Part shown: in pieces, positions 17,757 to 27,044 of the stretch
How the letters are laid out: every line of letters begins with the position of its first letter
Position numbering within the stretch: position 1 is the stretch's first letter
DNA from: Deltaproteobacteria bacterium
GTDB lineage: Bacteria > Bdellovibrionota > UBA1018 > UBA923
Assembly (NCBI GenBank): GCA_016194725.1
Contig: JACQAW010000342.1
Coordinates: 1 to 56,666 of the forward strand
Reading direction: 5' to 3'
Length of the DNA stretch: 56,666 nucleotides
Program-made: the position numbers and the translations under genes
Notes under the pieces: generated by a model
Databases searched by the model: none
What the model was told of the DNA's origin: nothing
The model's input: the letters and a program-made list of their open reading frames with translations, nothing else

Positions 17757-19359
17757 CCTGTTTCGGCTTTTCAGCCATATCATCCTTAAAGTCACCGCCC
17801 TGTACGTCGTCGTGTCGTTCGTGGGAATCCTGGCGCTCGACAAACTATTCGGCGGCTACGAGTTCTACCTGGGCATGCTGGTGTTCATCGGACCGTTGCT
17901 GGCCTGGGGTTTGACGTTCATGCTGGTGCCGAAAAATCTGGACTGGATTCTGGCCTTGCCCATCTCGAAACGCAACGTGCTGGCCTTGCACTACATGACC
18001 AGCGTGTTCGCCTCGGTGGTGATTTTCATGGCGTCGCTGGTGGTGCTGGTGATGCTGGTATTCATCAAGCGTGACGTGCACGTCATGGACCTGACCCACG
18101 TGCACCACGTAGCCGCCGCGGCGCCCACTCAGCTTTTGCGCGATCAGCTGGAGCCCATTCTGGCTGGTATCGATATTTACGGATGGATGACGGCGCTGCT
18201 GATGATTTCATTTTTTCACGCGCTGTCGATGAGCATCTCGCGGCCGGCCACGACCAAGCGATTTTACATCAACTTGTGGAACGCGGCCAATCCGCTCGTG
18301 CGCTGGAGCGTGCGCACGGGCTGGGTGGCGTTTATAGCGCTGGCGGCGGTGTTTCGCGAATATTTTCTTTCACCCTTCGGAATTTTCGTCATCGCCACGC
18401 TGCTTTTTCTTTTCATGACCACGGTGAACACGTCCAATGCGCTGGGTTTGGGAAAACGGCAGCGCAGCCGCTGGATTGCCGTGGCGGCCGGAGTTGCCGG
18501 CGTGCAGATCATCTTCCTTTTTTCGCATGCCATGAGCGGCGTGCGTTCGGAGTCGTTTGACCGGCGCGTGGCCAGCGTCATGTTCCTGGGCCCGTTCAGC
18601 GGCGGCATGGCCAAGGCCGACCTGGCCCACCTGCTCGAGGCGGGCATCAACAACGAGCGAGTCGAGGAGCTGGGCGAGCTTTATCGCAAGCGGTTCTGGC
18701 ACAAGATGAAAATCAAGGCCACGGCCGACTACGATCTGAACTTTCTGCGTGCCATCGAGTCCAAGAAGGCTTTTCAGGATGTGGTCAGCATCCTGCGGCT
18801 TTTCGACGCCAGTGATTTCAATGGCCGCGACATCAAAGCGGTGTTTGCCAAGCTGCAGCCGCTGATGAACGACTGCCGTTGCGAGTTCTACGGCTATGAC
18901 TTGCTTGCGGCGAAGTTTGACGTGGGGGATGCGCGCGAGCTGCTGGCTACCGGCCAGGAGGCGGCCGTGCAGTTTGTTTTGCTGTGGGCTCGCTATCATG
19001 CCAGCCGGAGTGACGTGGCGCTGGTGAGCGCGATTGAAAAAGGATTTACGGGTTACAGCGATCGGGCCAAGCTTTCGGCGCTGATGACCCTGTCGGTACT
19101 GCGCGGAGTGCACGTCACGTTCAACGAATGGCTTGGCGGGCGAAAGGGGCGCACAGTGTCTTCGGCCGTGGATTGCAGCACCTGGCAGCCCAAGCCCGTT
19201 GCCGAGCTTACCGCTGCTGACGCCCCGGCCTTGAATCAGTGCATTCGCCGCCGCGCCGAAACCGCTCAGGCCAGTGAAATCGAAGCAGCGGGCTGGATAG
19301 AGCCGCCTTTCGACATCAAAACCCGAGCCACGATCAGGAAGGTTTTTCGCATCAAATGA
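17749..19359 (+). CDS. ABC transporter permease with long soluble C-terminal domain
   Basis: 536 aa from TTG 17749, which has GAGGT upstream and overlaps the ATPase stop. About six membrane helices occupy residues 1-260 (for example HIILKVTALYVVVSFVGILAL, FIGPLLAWGLTFMLV, VVIFMASLVVLVMLVFI, WIAVAAGVAGVQIIFLF). Residues ~275-536 are soluble and unrecognised, with cysteines at NDCRCEFY and CSTWQPK. A permease with a ~260-residue extra domain is unusual. Together with the ATPase it forms a two-gene ABC system of unknown substrate; its stop overlaps the methyltransferase start. Confidence 0.8.
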   Translation: MHSLFRLFSHIILKVTALYVVVSFVGILALDKLFGGYEFYLGMLVFIGPLLAWGLTFMLVPKNLDWILALPISKRNVLALHYMTSVFASVVIFMASLVVLVMLVFIKRDVHVMDLTHVHHVAAAAPTQLLRDQLEPILAGIDIYGWMTALLMISFFHALSMSISRPATTKRFYINLWNAANPLVRWSVRTGWVAFIALAAVFREYFLSPFGIFVIATLLFLFMTTVNTSNALGLGKRQRSRWIAVAAGVAGVQIIFLFSHAMSGVRSESFDRRVASVMFLGPFSGGMAKADLAHLLEAGINNERVEELGELYRKRFWHKMKIKATADYDLNFLRAIESKKAFQDVVSILRLFDASDFNGRDIKAVFAKLQPLMNDCRCEFYGYDLLAAKFDVGDARELLATGQEAAVQFVLLWARYHASRSDVALVSAIEKGFTGYSDRAKLSALMTLSVLRGVHVTFNEWLGGRKGRTVSSAVDCSTWQPKPVAELTAADAPALNQCIRRRAETAQASEIEAAGWIEPPFDIKTRATIRKVFRIK

Positions 19360-20003
19360 TTCTGCAAAACATCGTGGAGCGTCTCAAGGCTTACACCACC
19401 GCCGCCTCGAGCCTGGGATTGGACCTATATTTCCGGGTCGAGACCCGGGGTACGGTATCGGTTGAAACGCTGGGTACTCCAGCTGAGTTTTCGGACCGCT
19501 ACGCGCCGGTGGCGTGGTTTGGGCTGCCACCGATTTTAAGGCAGTTCAATATCGGCGCGAATGACGTTTTTGTCGATCTGGGTTGTGGCAAAGGGCGCGC
19601 GCTGTTCGTTGCGGCGCGGTTTCCTTTTGCGAGAGTTATCGGGGTTGAGCTGGCGGAGTCCCTTGCGGTTGCGGCGCGCAGAAACTGCGAAAGTTTTCTG
19701 CGGCGGCGCAATGTGCCGTGTCGGGAGATACAAATCGTGCACGTCGATGCCGCCGAGTTCGAAATTCCCGCCGATGCGACAGTGGTGTTTCTGTTCAATC
19801 CGTTTCGTGACGTTCCGCTGGACCGGGTTTTACAGAATCTGCGGGCCTCGGTTTTCATGAATCCGCGAACGCTGCGGATCATTTATCACGATCCTGTTTT
19901 TCATAAGAAGGTGCTGGCGGCATTGGCGGATCTGGTGAGCCGGGCCGTTGTTCGCGATGACTATGTGGTTTACGAGCTGCAGGGGCCGGAGACGACCCCG
20001 TGA
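19356..20003 (+). CDS. class I SAM-dependent methyltransferase
   Basis: 215 aa. Motif I is DVFVDLGCGKGRALFVAARF and motif II the acidic strand end RVIGVELAESLAVAAR; post-I VVFLFNPF follows at about residue 145. The DLGCGKG/VGVE pattern resembles DOT1-like and SAM methyltransferases that act on protein or small molecules; the substrate cannot be told. ATG 19356 overlaps the stop of the permease gene (ATGA), so it is the third gene of the ABC operon and may modify the transported compound or a component of the system. Confidence 0.85.
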   Translation: MILQNIVERLKAYTTAASSLGLDLYFRVETRGTVSVETLGTPAEFSDRYAPVAWFGLPPILRQFNIGANDVFVDLGCGKGRALFVAARFPFARVIGVELAESLAVAARRNCESFLRRRNVPCREIQIVHVDAAEFEIPADATVVFLFNPFRDVPLDRVLQNLRASVFMNPRTLRIIYHDPVFHKKVLAALADLVSRAVVRDDYVVYELQGPETTP

Positions 20004-20265
20004 CCTGTAATCGTGTACCGGTACCCGCGCCCGCACCAGAGCCCGTAACTGATCCGGTTGTGGGTACTGGCCACACTTTAATGGACTTTGGACTTCGATT
20101 TGAGCTCTTTGGCCTACGCCACTCGCTCACTGGCCAGTTTCGTTTTCTGTTTACCGAGTTGACAGCTAACTCATCGGATGACTAGTTTTCGGTAGTCAGC
20201 CCCCTGGAATCTCGTAGTTTTTGGCTGGTTCCAAGACCGGCATTCCGATTGCAAAGTAACATCCC
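20004..20265. other. intergenic region, no supported gene
   Basis: Contains a short proline/valine repeat-like open frame (20000-20185) that lacks a ribosome site and looks like a chance read of a small GC-rich repeat (GTACCGGTACCCG). A TTGACA at 20159 has no good -10 partner at normal spacing. I see no RNA gene. Confidence 0.4.
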
Positions 20266-20889
20266 ATGACTTTGCGGAACTTTGTCTTGGCCTTATCCCT
20301 GGTTTTTGGTCTGAGCCACGCGGCTTTGGCCAACAGCACTGATGATCCCTGTGCCGGTATCCGGCTGGGGTTTCATGAGTCGATTGCGGGACAGGGTTTT
20401 TTGGGAGTTCTGACTCCGAAAACCAGTGCGAATCTGGTGCGCCGGGCGCTTGAACGCAATATCGAGCTTGCCAAGCCCGGACCCCAAAACGAAATTTTTA
20501 CGAGCACTCCCGTCGCGTTTGACTGGGCGGCGGTTTGCAAGTTTGCCAAAGCCCGGAACCTCGGCGTTCTGTGGGTGGGCTGCCATGCGGATACCGAGGA
20601 AGATTCGGGCGAGTATTACGGCAGCCTGGCCACCTCGAAGGACAAGGTGGGGCTGATTAAAGCCGAATGCGTGGTTTCGACCTGGAACAGCTCCAAAAAA
20701 CCCAGCTGGTCCAAGCTGGTCGACACCGCTCTTTTTCATTCGGGCGGGGACCAGAAGACGATTTATCCCCGTGAATCCGAATCCGATGGCGACCGCTACG
20801 ACCAGCTGAAAAAAGAAGACGTCAGGCTTGAGTTGTATGTTCAGTCGCTCAACCACAGCGTCGAGCTTTTCAACTACGACCAGAGATAA
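20266..20889 (+). CDS. secreted protein, unknown function
   Basis: 207 aa with a signal peptide (MTLRNFVLALSLVFGLSHAALA). I do not recognise the mature domain. It has four cysteines (DPCAG, AVCKF, VGCHA, AECVV), probably two disulfides in the periplasm. Mixed alpha/beta pattern with strands LGVLWVGCHA and RLELYVQSL near the end. It stands alone, followed by a 100-base gap before the glucoamylase gene in the same direction. Confidence 0.6.
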   Translation: MTLRNFVLALSLVFGLSHAALANSTDDPCAGIRLGFHESIAGQGFLGVLTPKTSANLVRRALERNIELAKPGPQNEIFTSTPVAFDWAAVCKFAKARNLGVLWVGCHADTEEDSGEYYGSLATSKDKVGLIKAECVVSTWNSSKKPSWSKLVDTALFHSGGDQKTIYPRESESDGDRYDQLKKEDVRLELYVQSLNHSVELFNYDQR

Positions 20890-20991
20890 GTGCGCGGTAC
20901 TTAAAATAATAGCTTTTTTGTCAAGATTTCAATGGAACTAATCCCCGACTCCGGTTAGAAGGCCCCCGAGTAGCATTAAGGGGATTGGTTC

Positions 20992-22437
20992 ATGCGCTTC
21001 AAAACATGGCTAGGCATCGCGGCTCTGGCGTTGCTCGTTTCCGGATTTGAGCAGCCTGCCCGCGCTGAAACCACTGCGCAGTGGATTGCCGCCCAGACTC
21101 GCAAGTCCTGCGAAAGTCTTTTCACCAATATTTCGCCGCCGGGAACCGCGCGCGGAACGGTTGTGGCATCGCCTTCGAAAAAAGATCCCAACTATTTCTT
21201 CCACTGGATTCGCGATGCCGCGCTGACGATGAACGCGGTCATGGGCAGGTATGAAAGCGCACCCAAAGAAAGTGAGCGCGTCCAAGCTCGCGCCGCGATG
21301 TTGGAGTACGTTGACCTGTCGCGCGCCAATCAGCTTTACTCGTCGGTGCCAGGCGAGCCGAAGTTTGAAGTCGACGGTCATCCGTTCACGGGCCCGTGGG
21401 GCCGACCGCAGAATGATGGTCCCGCGCTGCGCGCAATCACGCTGGTGCGCCTGGCTGAGAAACTCATGGGCGAGGGGGCCGGTTCGTATGTCCGCGAACG
21501 CCTTTACGACGGCAAGCTGCCGTCGGATTCGGTGATCAAAACCGATCTGGAGTTCGTGGCCCACCACTGGCGTGAAGCTTCGATAGATCTCTGGGAAGAG
21601 GTCAGGGGACTGCATTTCTACACCCGTGCCGTACAGCGCCGCTCGTTGCTTGATGGCGCGCGCCTGGCTGAGCGGCTTGGCGACGGCGGCGCCGCGCGGT
21701 TTTACCTCGAGCAGGCCGCGCTGATCGAAGCCGAGCTGGCAAAGCATTGGGACGGCGGCCGGGGCTACGTGGTCGCGACTTTGGATTACGAGGGCGGCGA
21801 TCGCGGAAAAAATTCCAATCTCGACAGCGCCGTTGTTCTGGGAGTGCTGCACAGCACGGCCCCCGGTGACGCGTTCATGTCGCCCGCGCGCGATATCTAT
21901 CTGGCGACCGCCGAAAAAATTCGCCAGGCTTTTGAGCGCGAATATGCCGTCAACAGAAGGAAAGCTGATTTTGACGGTAATCGCATCGAGGCCGCGATTG
22001 GCCGCTACCCCGAGGATGTTTACGACGGCGTGAGCCTGGATAAGAAAGGCAACCCCTGGGTGCTGGCCACCAGTGCGTTTGCCGAGTACTGCTACCGGGT
22101 GGCGCTTGCGTGTTTCGAGCAGGGCTCAGTGCAAATCACCAAGCTGGGTTTACCCTTCTTGCAGGCCATGGTCCCAGGCGTGAGCTTGCATGCAGGCGAG
22201 ACGCTTCAGCGCTCTGATCCACGCTTTGCCGCTCTGCTGAGTGGCTTGCGCGAGTCGGGCGATTCCTTCTTGCGTCGTACCAAGCTGCATGGCAATCCCG
22301 ATGGCGCGCTGTCCGAGCAGATCAACCGCGACAATGGCTATATGCAAGGCGCCCACGACCTGACCTGGAGCTACGCCAGCTTCATTAGCGCAAGCCAGCA
22401 GCGCGAGCAGCTGATGAAGGCTGCCGGAAGTCCCTGA
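20992..22437 (+). CDS. secreted GH15 glucoamylase (glucan 1,4-alpha-glucosidase)
   Basis: 481 aa with a signal peptide (MRFKTWLGIAALALLVSGF...ARA). It matches the (alpha/alpha)6 barrel of GH15: the N-terminal FFHWIRDAALTM motif, WGRPQNDGPALRA for substrate binding, the general acid region SIDLWEEVRGLHFYTRAVQ and the general base in ALSEQINRDNGY, then LTWSYASF. It removes glucose from the non-reducing ends of starch or glycogen-like glucans outside the inner membrane. No starch-binding domain is present. AAGGGG lies upstream of ATG 20992. Its 3' end overlaps the convergent peptidase gene by 53 bases. Confidence 0.93.
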   Translation: MRFKTWLGIAALALLVSGFEQPARAETTAQWIAAQTRKSCESLFTNISPPGTARGTVVASPSKKDPNYFFHWIRDAALTMNAVMGRYESAPKESERVQARAAMLEYVDLSRANQLYSSVPGEPKFEVDGHPFTGPWGRPQNDGPALRAITLVRLAEKLMGEGAGSYVRERLYDGKLPSDSVIKTDLEFVAHHWREASIDLWEEVRGLHFYTRAVQRRSLLDGARLAERLGDGGAARFYLEQAALIEAELAKHWDGGRGYVVATLDYEGGDRGKNSNLDSAVVLGVLHSTAPGDAFMSPARDIYLATAEKIRQAFEREYAVNRRKADFDGNRIEAAIGRYPEDVYDGVSLDKKGNPWVLATSAFAEYCYRVALACFEQGSVQITKLGLPFLQAMVPGVSLHAGETLQRSDPRFAALLSGLRESGDSFLRRTKLHGNPDGALSEQINRDNGYMQGAHDLTWSYASFISASQQREQLMKAAGSP

Positions 22438-23473
22438 ACCGATCAGCAGCCGCGAGTAGCTCACGAAGGACCCCGGGGTGCGCCATGCTCAAATGCCCGG
22501 CGTCAGAAACCAGGTGCAGCTCCAAACGAGGGGCCGCCGCCTTGAGGTCCCAGGCCGACACATGCGGGCAAATCATGTCGTAGCGCCCGGCCACGACGAC
22601 AATCGGAATGTCGCGCAGGCGATCGGCGTGCGCGAGCAGCTCATTGTTTTTGGGCGACAGAAAGCTGCCATGGGCCATGTAGTGCGCTTCGATGAGCGCG
22701 CGGCGCAGATATAAGTCATCGAGCTCGGCATTCGTGTGCTGCTCTGCTGGCTGCGGCAGCAGCGTGGCGGTGACGTCTTCATACAGCGTCCAGCGCCGAA
22801 CCGCTTCGCGCCGGATAATCGCGTCTTTGGAGTGGAGCCGCACGAGATACGCTTTCACCAGATCGCCGCGTTCACGCTTTGGAATGAAGTTCGCGAACTC
22901 AGCGAACGCATCGGGAAACACCATGCTCACGCCACCGGGTTTGTAGCTCCAGTCGAGCTCGCTTGGGCGGGAGAGAAACACGCCCCAGGTGATGATTTCG
23001 GTGACCCGCTCCGGGTAGGCTTCGGCATACGCCAGCGCGAGCGTGCTGCCCCACGAGCCGCCGAAGAGCTGCCATTTTTCCACGCCCAGGTGTTTGCGCA
23101 GAAGCTCCAGATGTTTGACCAGCTCCCAGGTGGTGTTTTCTTTCAGAAGGTCCGCGCTTTGGCTTTTTCCTGCACCGGCCTGGTCAAACAGGATGATTCG
23201 GTAAGCGGTCGGATCAAAAAACCTGCGCTGCTTGGGTTTGGTGCCCGAGCCCGGACCGCCATGCAGGAACACGACGGGTTTGCCCGCCGGATTGCCGGAC
23301 TCCTCGAAGTAGAGCGTGTGGTTTTCTGAAACCTTTAAAAAGCCCGTTCGATTGGGCATGGCGATGTCGGGGTAGAAGGGGTCGGGTGCGGCAGCGGGCT
23401 TTGGGACCGTGGAGCACGAAACAACCGCAATTGGAGCAAGGAGCGCAAGGGCGAGCAAGATGATTTTTGGCAT
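22385..23473 (-). CDS. prolyl aminopeptidase-like lipoprotein (S33)
   Basis: 362 aa from ATG 23473. The N-terminus is a lipoprotein signal (LLALALLAPIAVVSCS, lipid on Cys20). The alpha/beta hydrolase domain has the oxyanion HGGPGSG, nucleophile elbow GGSWGSTLALAY, acid VAGRYDMICP and histidine SDAGHLSMAHPG, plus the WELVKHLELLRKHLGVEKW helix typical of prolyl iminopeptidases. It would remove N-terminal proline from peptides while anchored in the envelope; classical PIPs are cytosolic, so export is noteworthy. A -10 like TATGAT lies six bases before the ATG, suggesting a leaderless mRNA. Confidence 0.85.
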   Translation of the reverse strand: MPKIILLALALLAPIAVVSCSTVPKPAAAPDPFYPDIAMPNRTGFLKVSENHTLYFEESGNPAGKPVVFLHGGPGSGTKPKQRRFFDPTAYRIILFDQAGAGKSQSADLLKENTTWELVKHLELLRKHLGVEKWQLFGGSWGSTLALAYAEAYPERVTEIITWGVFLSRPSELDWSYKPGGVSMVFPDAFAEFANFIPKRERGDLVKAYLVRLHSKDAIIRREAVRRWTLYEDVTATLLPQPAEQHTNAELDDLYLRRALIEAHYMAHGSFLSPKNNELLAHADRLRDIPIVVVAGRYDMICPHVSAWDLKAAAPRLELHLVSDAGHLSMAHPGVLRELLAAADRFRDFRQPSSAARAAGLR

Positions 23474-23479
23474 GCGGCC

Positions 23480-23485
23480 ATCATA
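23480..23485 (-). promoter_or_regulatory. -10 box six bases before start codon of peptidase gene
   Basis: TATGAT (minus strand) ends six bases before ATG 23473; TTTCAA lies 16 bases upstream as a poor -35. No Shine-Dalgarno is visible, consistent with a leaderless transcript. Confidence 0.4.
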
Positions 23486-23531
23486 ACAACGCCGGCTCAA
23501 ATTGAAACCGCATTCACCCGATAAGTAGGCC

Positions 23532-24983
23532 ATGGCTGGCGATCGCAATTTACACAAGCTCTTGAACACAATCGTGAATTCCTTTGTCGAGCTTTGCGCC
23601 TGTGATGGTGGTTCGATTTTTACGCTGCGCAAAGGACTGGACGGCAAGGACGTGCTGGTTTTTGAAAACATGGTCACTCGCAGCATCAAGATCGAAGAGG
23701 TGCCGGAACACCTCGTAAATCTTAGATTTACCTTGGACGAGGATACCCTGGTGAGCCGTACGGCAAAAACTCGCCTGCCCCAGCGTGCCAACTTTAACCC
23801 GGCAGCCGGTGCCGAGGCCAGGGTTGACCACGTTTTGAACTATGCAACCTACAATATGATGTCGGCGCCGCTGATTACGCCGCGCGGGGACCTGGTAGGC
23901 GTGGTTCAGCTCGTGAACAAGCTGCCTTATCCTTCGCGCCCGTCGGCGGGCACCACGCCCGACTTCGATCAGCGCGACGAGCGCATGTTCAACATCGTGG
24001 CCGCGCAAGCTGCGCTGGCTATCGAGAACAGCCTGCTGCTCGAAGAGCAGGAACGGCTGCTGGACGGCTTCGTGAACGCATGCGTGACCGCCATCGAAGA
24101 ACGCGATCCAGTGACGTCGGGCCATTCCACGCGCGTTTCGGACTACACGGTTGCGTTGGGCGACGCCATTTCGCGCACCGAAACCGGTCCCCTCAAAGGC
24201 GTGTATTTCACGCCCACGCAGCTGCGCGAGATTCGCTATGCGGCCATGCTGCATGACATCGGAAAAATTTCGGTCAAAGAAGACGTCCTCAATAAGGAAA
24301 AGAAACTGCACGGCTGGCAGCTCGAGGTGATTCGCATGCGCCTGAAGCTGATGCGCTCGAATCTCAAACTTCGCCAGCAGGCTACGAAAGAAGACCTGAC
24401 CGAAATTAGCCGCAAGCTCGACAACGCCTGGAAAATGATCACCGACGCCAATGAGCCCAACGTGCTTCCGGCGGCCGTGAACAGCGCGCTGCAAGACCTG
24501 AGCAGCATCGAGGTCGAGATCGAAGACGGCGAGGTGCTCACCGCGCTGACCAAGGAAGAAGGCTTCAAGCTTTCGATTCAAAAAGGTTCGCTGACCACCG
24601 ATGAGCGCCTGGAAATCGAACGGCACGTGACCAATACGTTTCAGATTCTGAAAATGGTGCCCTGGAGCCGGGGCTTGGAGCTGGTGCCCGAGATCGCTTA
24701 TCGCCACCATGAAAAGCTGGATGGCACGGGCTACCCGTGCAAATGCCCGGCGGCCGACATTCCCGTGCAGAGCCGCCTGCTCACCATTACCGATATCTAT
24801 GACGCCCTGACGGCCGACGACCGCCCCTACAAACGCGCCATGCCGACTGAACGCGCGCTGGATATCTTAGGCATGGAAGTAAAACACGGAAAGCTCGATT
24901 CCGATTGTTTCAAGGTTTTCGTCGAAGCGCGGATCTTTGAAGTCTGCCAGAAGCATAAAAAAGCGCATCTCAAAGCGGCCTAA
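23532..24983 (+). CDS. GAF domain HD-GYP protein (cyclic-di-GMP phosphodiesterase-like)
   Basis: 483 aa. A GAF domain (about 1-170) is joined by a helix to an HD-GYP domain. The metal-binding HD pair is His241-Asp242 (AAMLHDIGKISVKE), with GHSTRVSDYT before it. HHEKLDGTGYP carries the GYP at 400-402, then ITDIYDALTADDRPYK. HD-GYP enzymes hydrolyse cyclic-di-GMP to GMP. Between HDIGK and the GYP segment there are about 150 residues instead of ~60, including a charged helical stretch and EVEIEDGEVLTALTKEEG. This insertion probably adds a sensory or oligomerisation element. The stop overlaps that of the convergent yheT-like gene. Confidence 0.9.
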   Translation: MAGDRNLHKLLNTIVNSFVELCACDGGSIFTLRKGLDGKDVLVFENMVTRSIKIEEVPEHLVNLRFTLDEDTLVSRTAKTRLPQRANFNPAAGAEARVDHVLNYATYNMMSAPLITPRGDLVGVVQLVNKLPYPSRPSAGTTPDFDQRDERMFNIVAAQAALAIENSLLLEEQERLLDGFVNACVTAIEERDPVTSGHSTRVSDYTVALGDAISRTETGPLKGVYFTPTQLREIRYAAMLHDIGKISVKEDVLNKEKKLHGWQLEVIRMRLKLMRSNLKLRQQATKEDLTEISRKLDNAWKMITDANEPNVLPAAVNSALQDLSSIEVEIEDGEVLTALTKEEGFKLSIQKGSLTTDERLEIERHVTNTFQILKMVPWSRGLELVPEIAYRHHEKLDGTGYPCKCPAADIPVQSRLLTITDIYDALTADDRPYKRAMPTERALDILGMEVKHGKLDSDCFKVFVEARIFEVCQKHKKAHLKAA

Positions 24984-25924
24984 ATTCGGGTCAGGAAATG
25001 CCAGAGCGCGTAGTCCAGCCAGCGGCGAGTACCCAGCGGTGTTTTAAGGGCCGATAAATAGCCCATGTGCCCGCCCGACTCTTCGACGTGCAGGTGCACG
25101 CTCGGGGATAGCGGGGCCATCAGGTAGTCGCGGTAGTCGATGAACGGGTCGTCTTTGGCCGTGAGCAGCACCGTGGGCGTTTGAATCTCATTGAGAACGC
25201 CCAGGGTGGAGCAGGTGGCGTAGTAGTGGTCGCGGTCGCGAAATCCGCTGGCCGGCGCCGTATACAGCGCATCGAAGTCGCGAATGGTGGCCAGCCGGGG
25301 CACGCGTTTTCTTGCGGCGGGATTTGCGATCTGCGCGCGGCAGTCGTGCACGAAGCGCAGGTCGTAGATGCGATTTAACCCGGTCTTGAGCGCAAGCGAG
25401 GTTTTTTCGAGCGCAATGGGCGCATTGACCGCAATGGCAGCGTTGGGTTTGGTCGTGCCTCGGCGGCCACTGAGCAAAAGGAGCAGCGCGTTTCCGCTGA
25501 GTGAAAACCCGATTGCCACGTGTTTTTTTCGGGGATGAAGCTTGCGTCCGAACTGCAGCGCCGCCGAAAGGTCTTCGGCCCGGCCCGAATGGTAAGGCTC
25601 GTGCGCCAGCCCGTAACCCAGGCCGGCGCCGCGATGGTTGACGAGAAAAACGCTGTAGCCAAGCCGGGCGCACACGGCCGCCGTGCGGCCCATATAGCTG
25701 GCATCGGTGTCGCCGCTCAGGCCATGAAAAACATAAACGACGGTGTTGCCCGCGCCTTCATGATAAACCGCGACCAGGCTATCGCCGCCCGTCAGCGGAA
25801 TGGTGAGCTGTTTTCCGGACGCAGCAAACGCGGGCGAGGGCAGCAGATGTCCCATGATGGTCTGCGCGTGCCCGCTTCGGGCCCAGGAAGGAGGAATGCA
25901 GGGAATGAGGTCGTGGCTCGGCAT
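24980..25924 (-). CDS. YheT-family alpha/beta hydrolase
   Basis: 314 aa. The family opening IPPSWARSGHAQTIMGHLLP is visible, followed by VYVFHGLSGD (oxyanion region), the nucleophile elbow GFSLSGNALLLLL, the acid TAKDDPFI and the histidine ESGGHMGYLS. YheT proteins are cytosolic esterase/thioesterase-like hydrolases of unresolved substrate. It begins three bases after the stop of the barrel-protein gene and is likely cotranscribed with it. Confidence 0.88.
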   Translation of the reverse strand: MPSHDLIPCIPPSWARSGHAQTIMGHLLPSPAFAASGKQLTIPLTGGDSLVAVYHEGAGNTVVYVFHGLSGDTDASYMGRTAAVCARLGYSVFLVNHRGAGLGYGLAHEPYHSGRAEDLSAALQFGRKLHPRKKHVAIGFSLSGNALLLLLSGRRGTTKPNAAIAVNAPIALEKTSLALKTGLNRIYDLRFVHDCRAQIANPAARKRVPRLATIRDFDALYTAPASGFRDRDHYYATCSTLGVLNEIQTPTVLLTAKDDPFIDYRDYLMAPLSPSVHLHVEESGGHMGYLSALKTPLGTRRWLDYALWHFLTRI

Positions 25925-25927
25925 GCC

Positions 25928-26668
25928 CTAGGGAGTGTACTGCACGCCAAGGTACATTGTAAAACCGGGCTCGTCACCCGAGGGAGTGCGCAGCGTATGG
26001 CCGGCGGATAGCAGCAACTTGAACCGCTTCGAAAAGGTGACGCGCGCGCCTACACGGGCTTCCAGCTCGTCCTCATGAAAATCAACCCGCGCCAGGCCAT
26101 GCAGCTCGCCCATGATTTCGACGCGGCTCGAAACCTGGTATCCCAGCGCAAAGGCATAGAGCAGCTGCGGCAGCTGTCCTGAGATAAAATTTATTCCAGC
26201 TTCGCCCATGACCTCAAAGCCTTTGATGTTTTTAAATACCTCAACGGGCAGCAGCAGCTGCACCGGGGCTTTGGTATTACCGTCGGCGGGCGCAACAGGG
26301 CTATTGAACCTAAACTGCGGATAGATCGAAACGGCGATGCCCGTTTTTTCCTCGTCCACGAAGCGCCATTTGACACCCACCTTGCTATAGCCCACACCGT
26401 ATCGGATGGCTTCGCCAAGTACGCGAATCAGGTCGCCCTCGCTTTCAAACTTGAGCTGAATGCGTTCGCCCAGGCCGTAGTTGAAATCCAGCGCGGGCAG
26501 GCCATAGGTTTGGCGCGAGTGGGTGATTTCGGTGGTCAGCGCGCCATTGATTTCCCACTTGCCGTCGCCGGGCGTGCCCGGGTCGTCGATCGCAAGCGGC
26601 GGGCCGCCCTGCGCGAAAGCGCTGGCGGAAAGTAGGGTGGCTGAAATGCTGGCAATAAACCCCTGCAT
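25928..26668 (-). CDS. outer-membrane beta-barrel protein, transporter-like
   Basis: 246 aa with a signal peptide (MQGFIASISATLLSASAFA). The mature part alternates hydrophobic and polar residues in about ten strands and ends GFTMYLGVQYTP with a C-terminal aromatic-rich strand, as expected for outer-membrane barrels. The opening PLAIDDPGTPGDGKWEIN resembles the MetA-pathway/phenol-degradation barrel family (PF13557-like); that link is tentative. Probable operon: histone-like gene, this gene, yheT-like gene. Confidence 0.65.
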   Translation of the reverse strand: MQGFIASISATLLSASAFAQGGPPLAIDDPGTPGDGKWEINGALTTEITHSRQTYGLPALDFNYGLGERIQLKFESEGDLIRVLGEAIRYGVGYSKVGVKWRFVDEEKTGIAVSIYPQFRFNSPVAPADGNTKAPVQLLLPVEVFKNIKGFEVMGEAGINFISGQLPQLLYAFALGYQVSSRVEIMGELHGLARVDFHEDELEARVGARVTFSKRFKLLLSAGHTLRTPSGDEPGFTMYLGVQYTP

Positions 26669-26722
26669 GGCAGGCAGCTCATACCCTAAATCCTGCTTGA
26701 ATGCTGGCGAACTTTGGGCGCT

Positions 26723-27013
26723 TTATGCGCGTGCGGCAGCGGTGCTGCGCCCAGAGCTCTTGCGCGTGGTTTTTTTGCCTGAAGTTTTGCGGCTATAGCC
26801 CGCGGCGGCGGCGGCAGCCGTGGTGAATTCGGCAAGATAGGCCTCGGCCCGGCGGGTAAAGGCCGCTCTCTGCCTGCTGGCATCGGCCTTGGCGTCTTTG
26901 AAAGCTTTGGTCGCGGCCTTGGTGGTTTTACGCACTTCAGACGTGGCTTTCTTTTTGAGCGTTTTGGCGAACTTCTCAAACCGGGCCGTGTACTTGTTCG
27001 TGAATTTGGACAT
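26723..27013 (-). CDS. histone H1-like Lys/Ala-rich protein
   Basis: 96 aa, very basic. The first 60 residues are a lysine/alanine helix (FAKTLKKKATSEVRKTTKAA...). The end is a KKTTRKSSGRST tail like eukaryotic H1 C-termini. Such proteins bind DNA non-specifically and help compact the nucleoid. A strong ribosome site (AGGAGG eight bases before ATG 27013) and a good promoter (TTGAAC, 18 bases, TATAAC) suggest high expression. Confidence 0.7.
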   Translation of the reverse strand: MSKFTNKYTARFEKFAKTLKKKATSEVRKTTKAATKAFKDAKADASRQRAAFTRRAEAYLAEFTTAAAAAAGYSRKTSGKKTTRKSSGRSTAAARA

Positions 27014-27044
27014 AAATAAATCCTCCTAGCGTATCGCTCTTAAC

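Noticed and set aside
20000..20185. 61-codon ORF after the methyltransferase
   Set aside because: No ribosome site, overlaps the previous stop by chance, Pro/Val run derives from a short GC-rich repeat.
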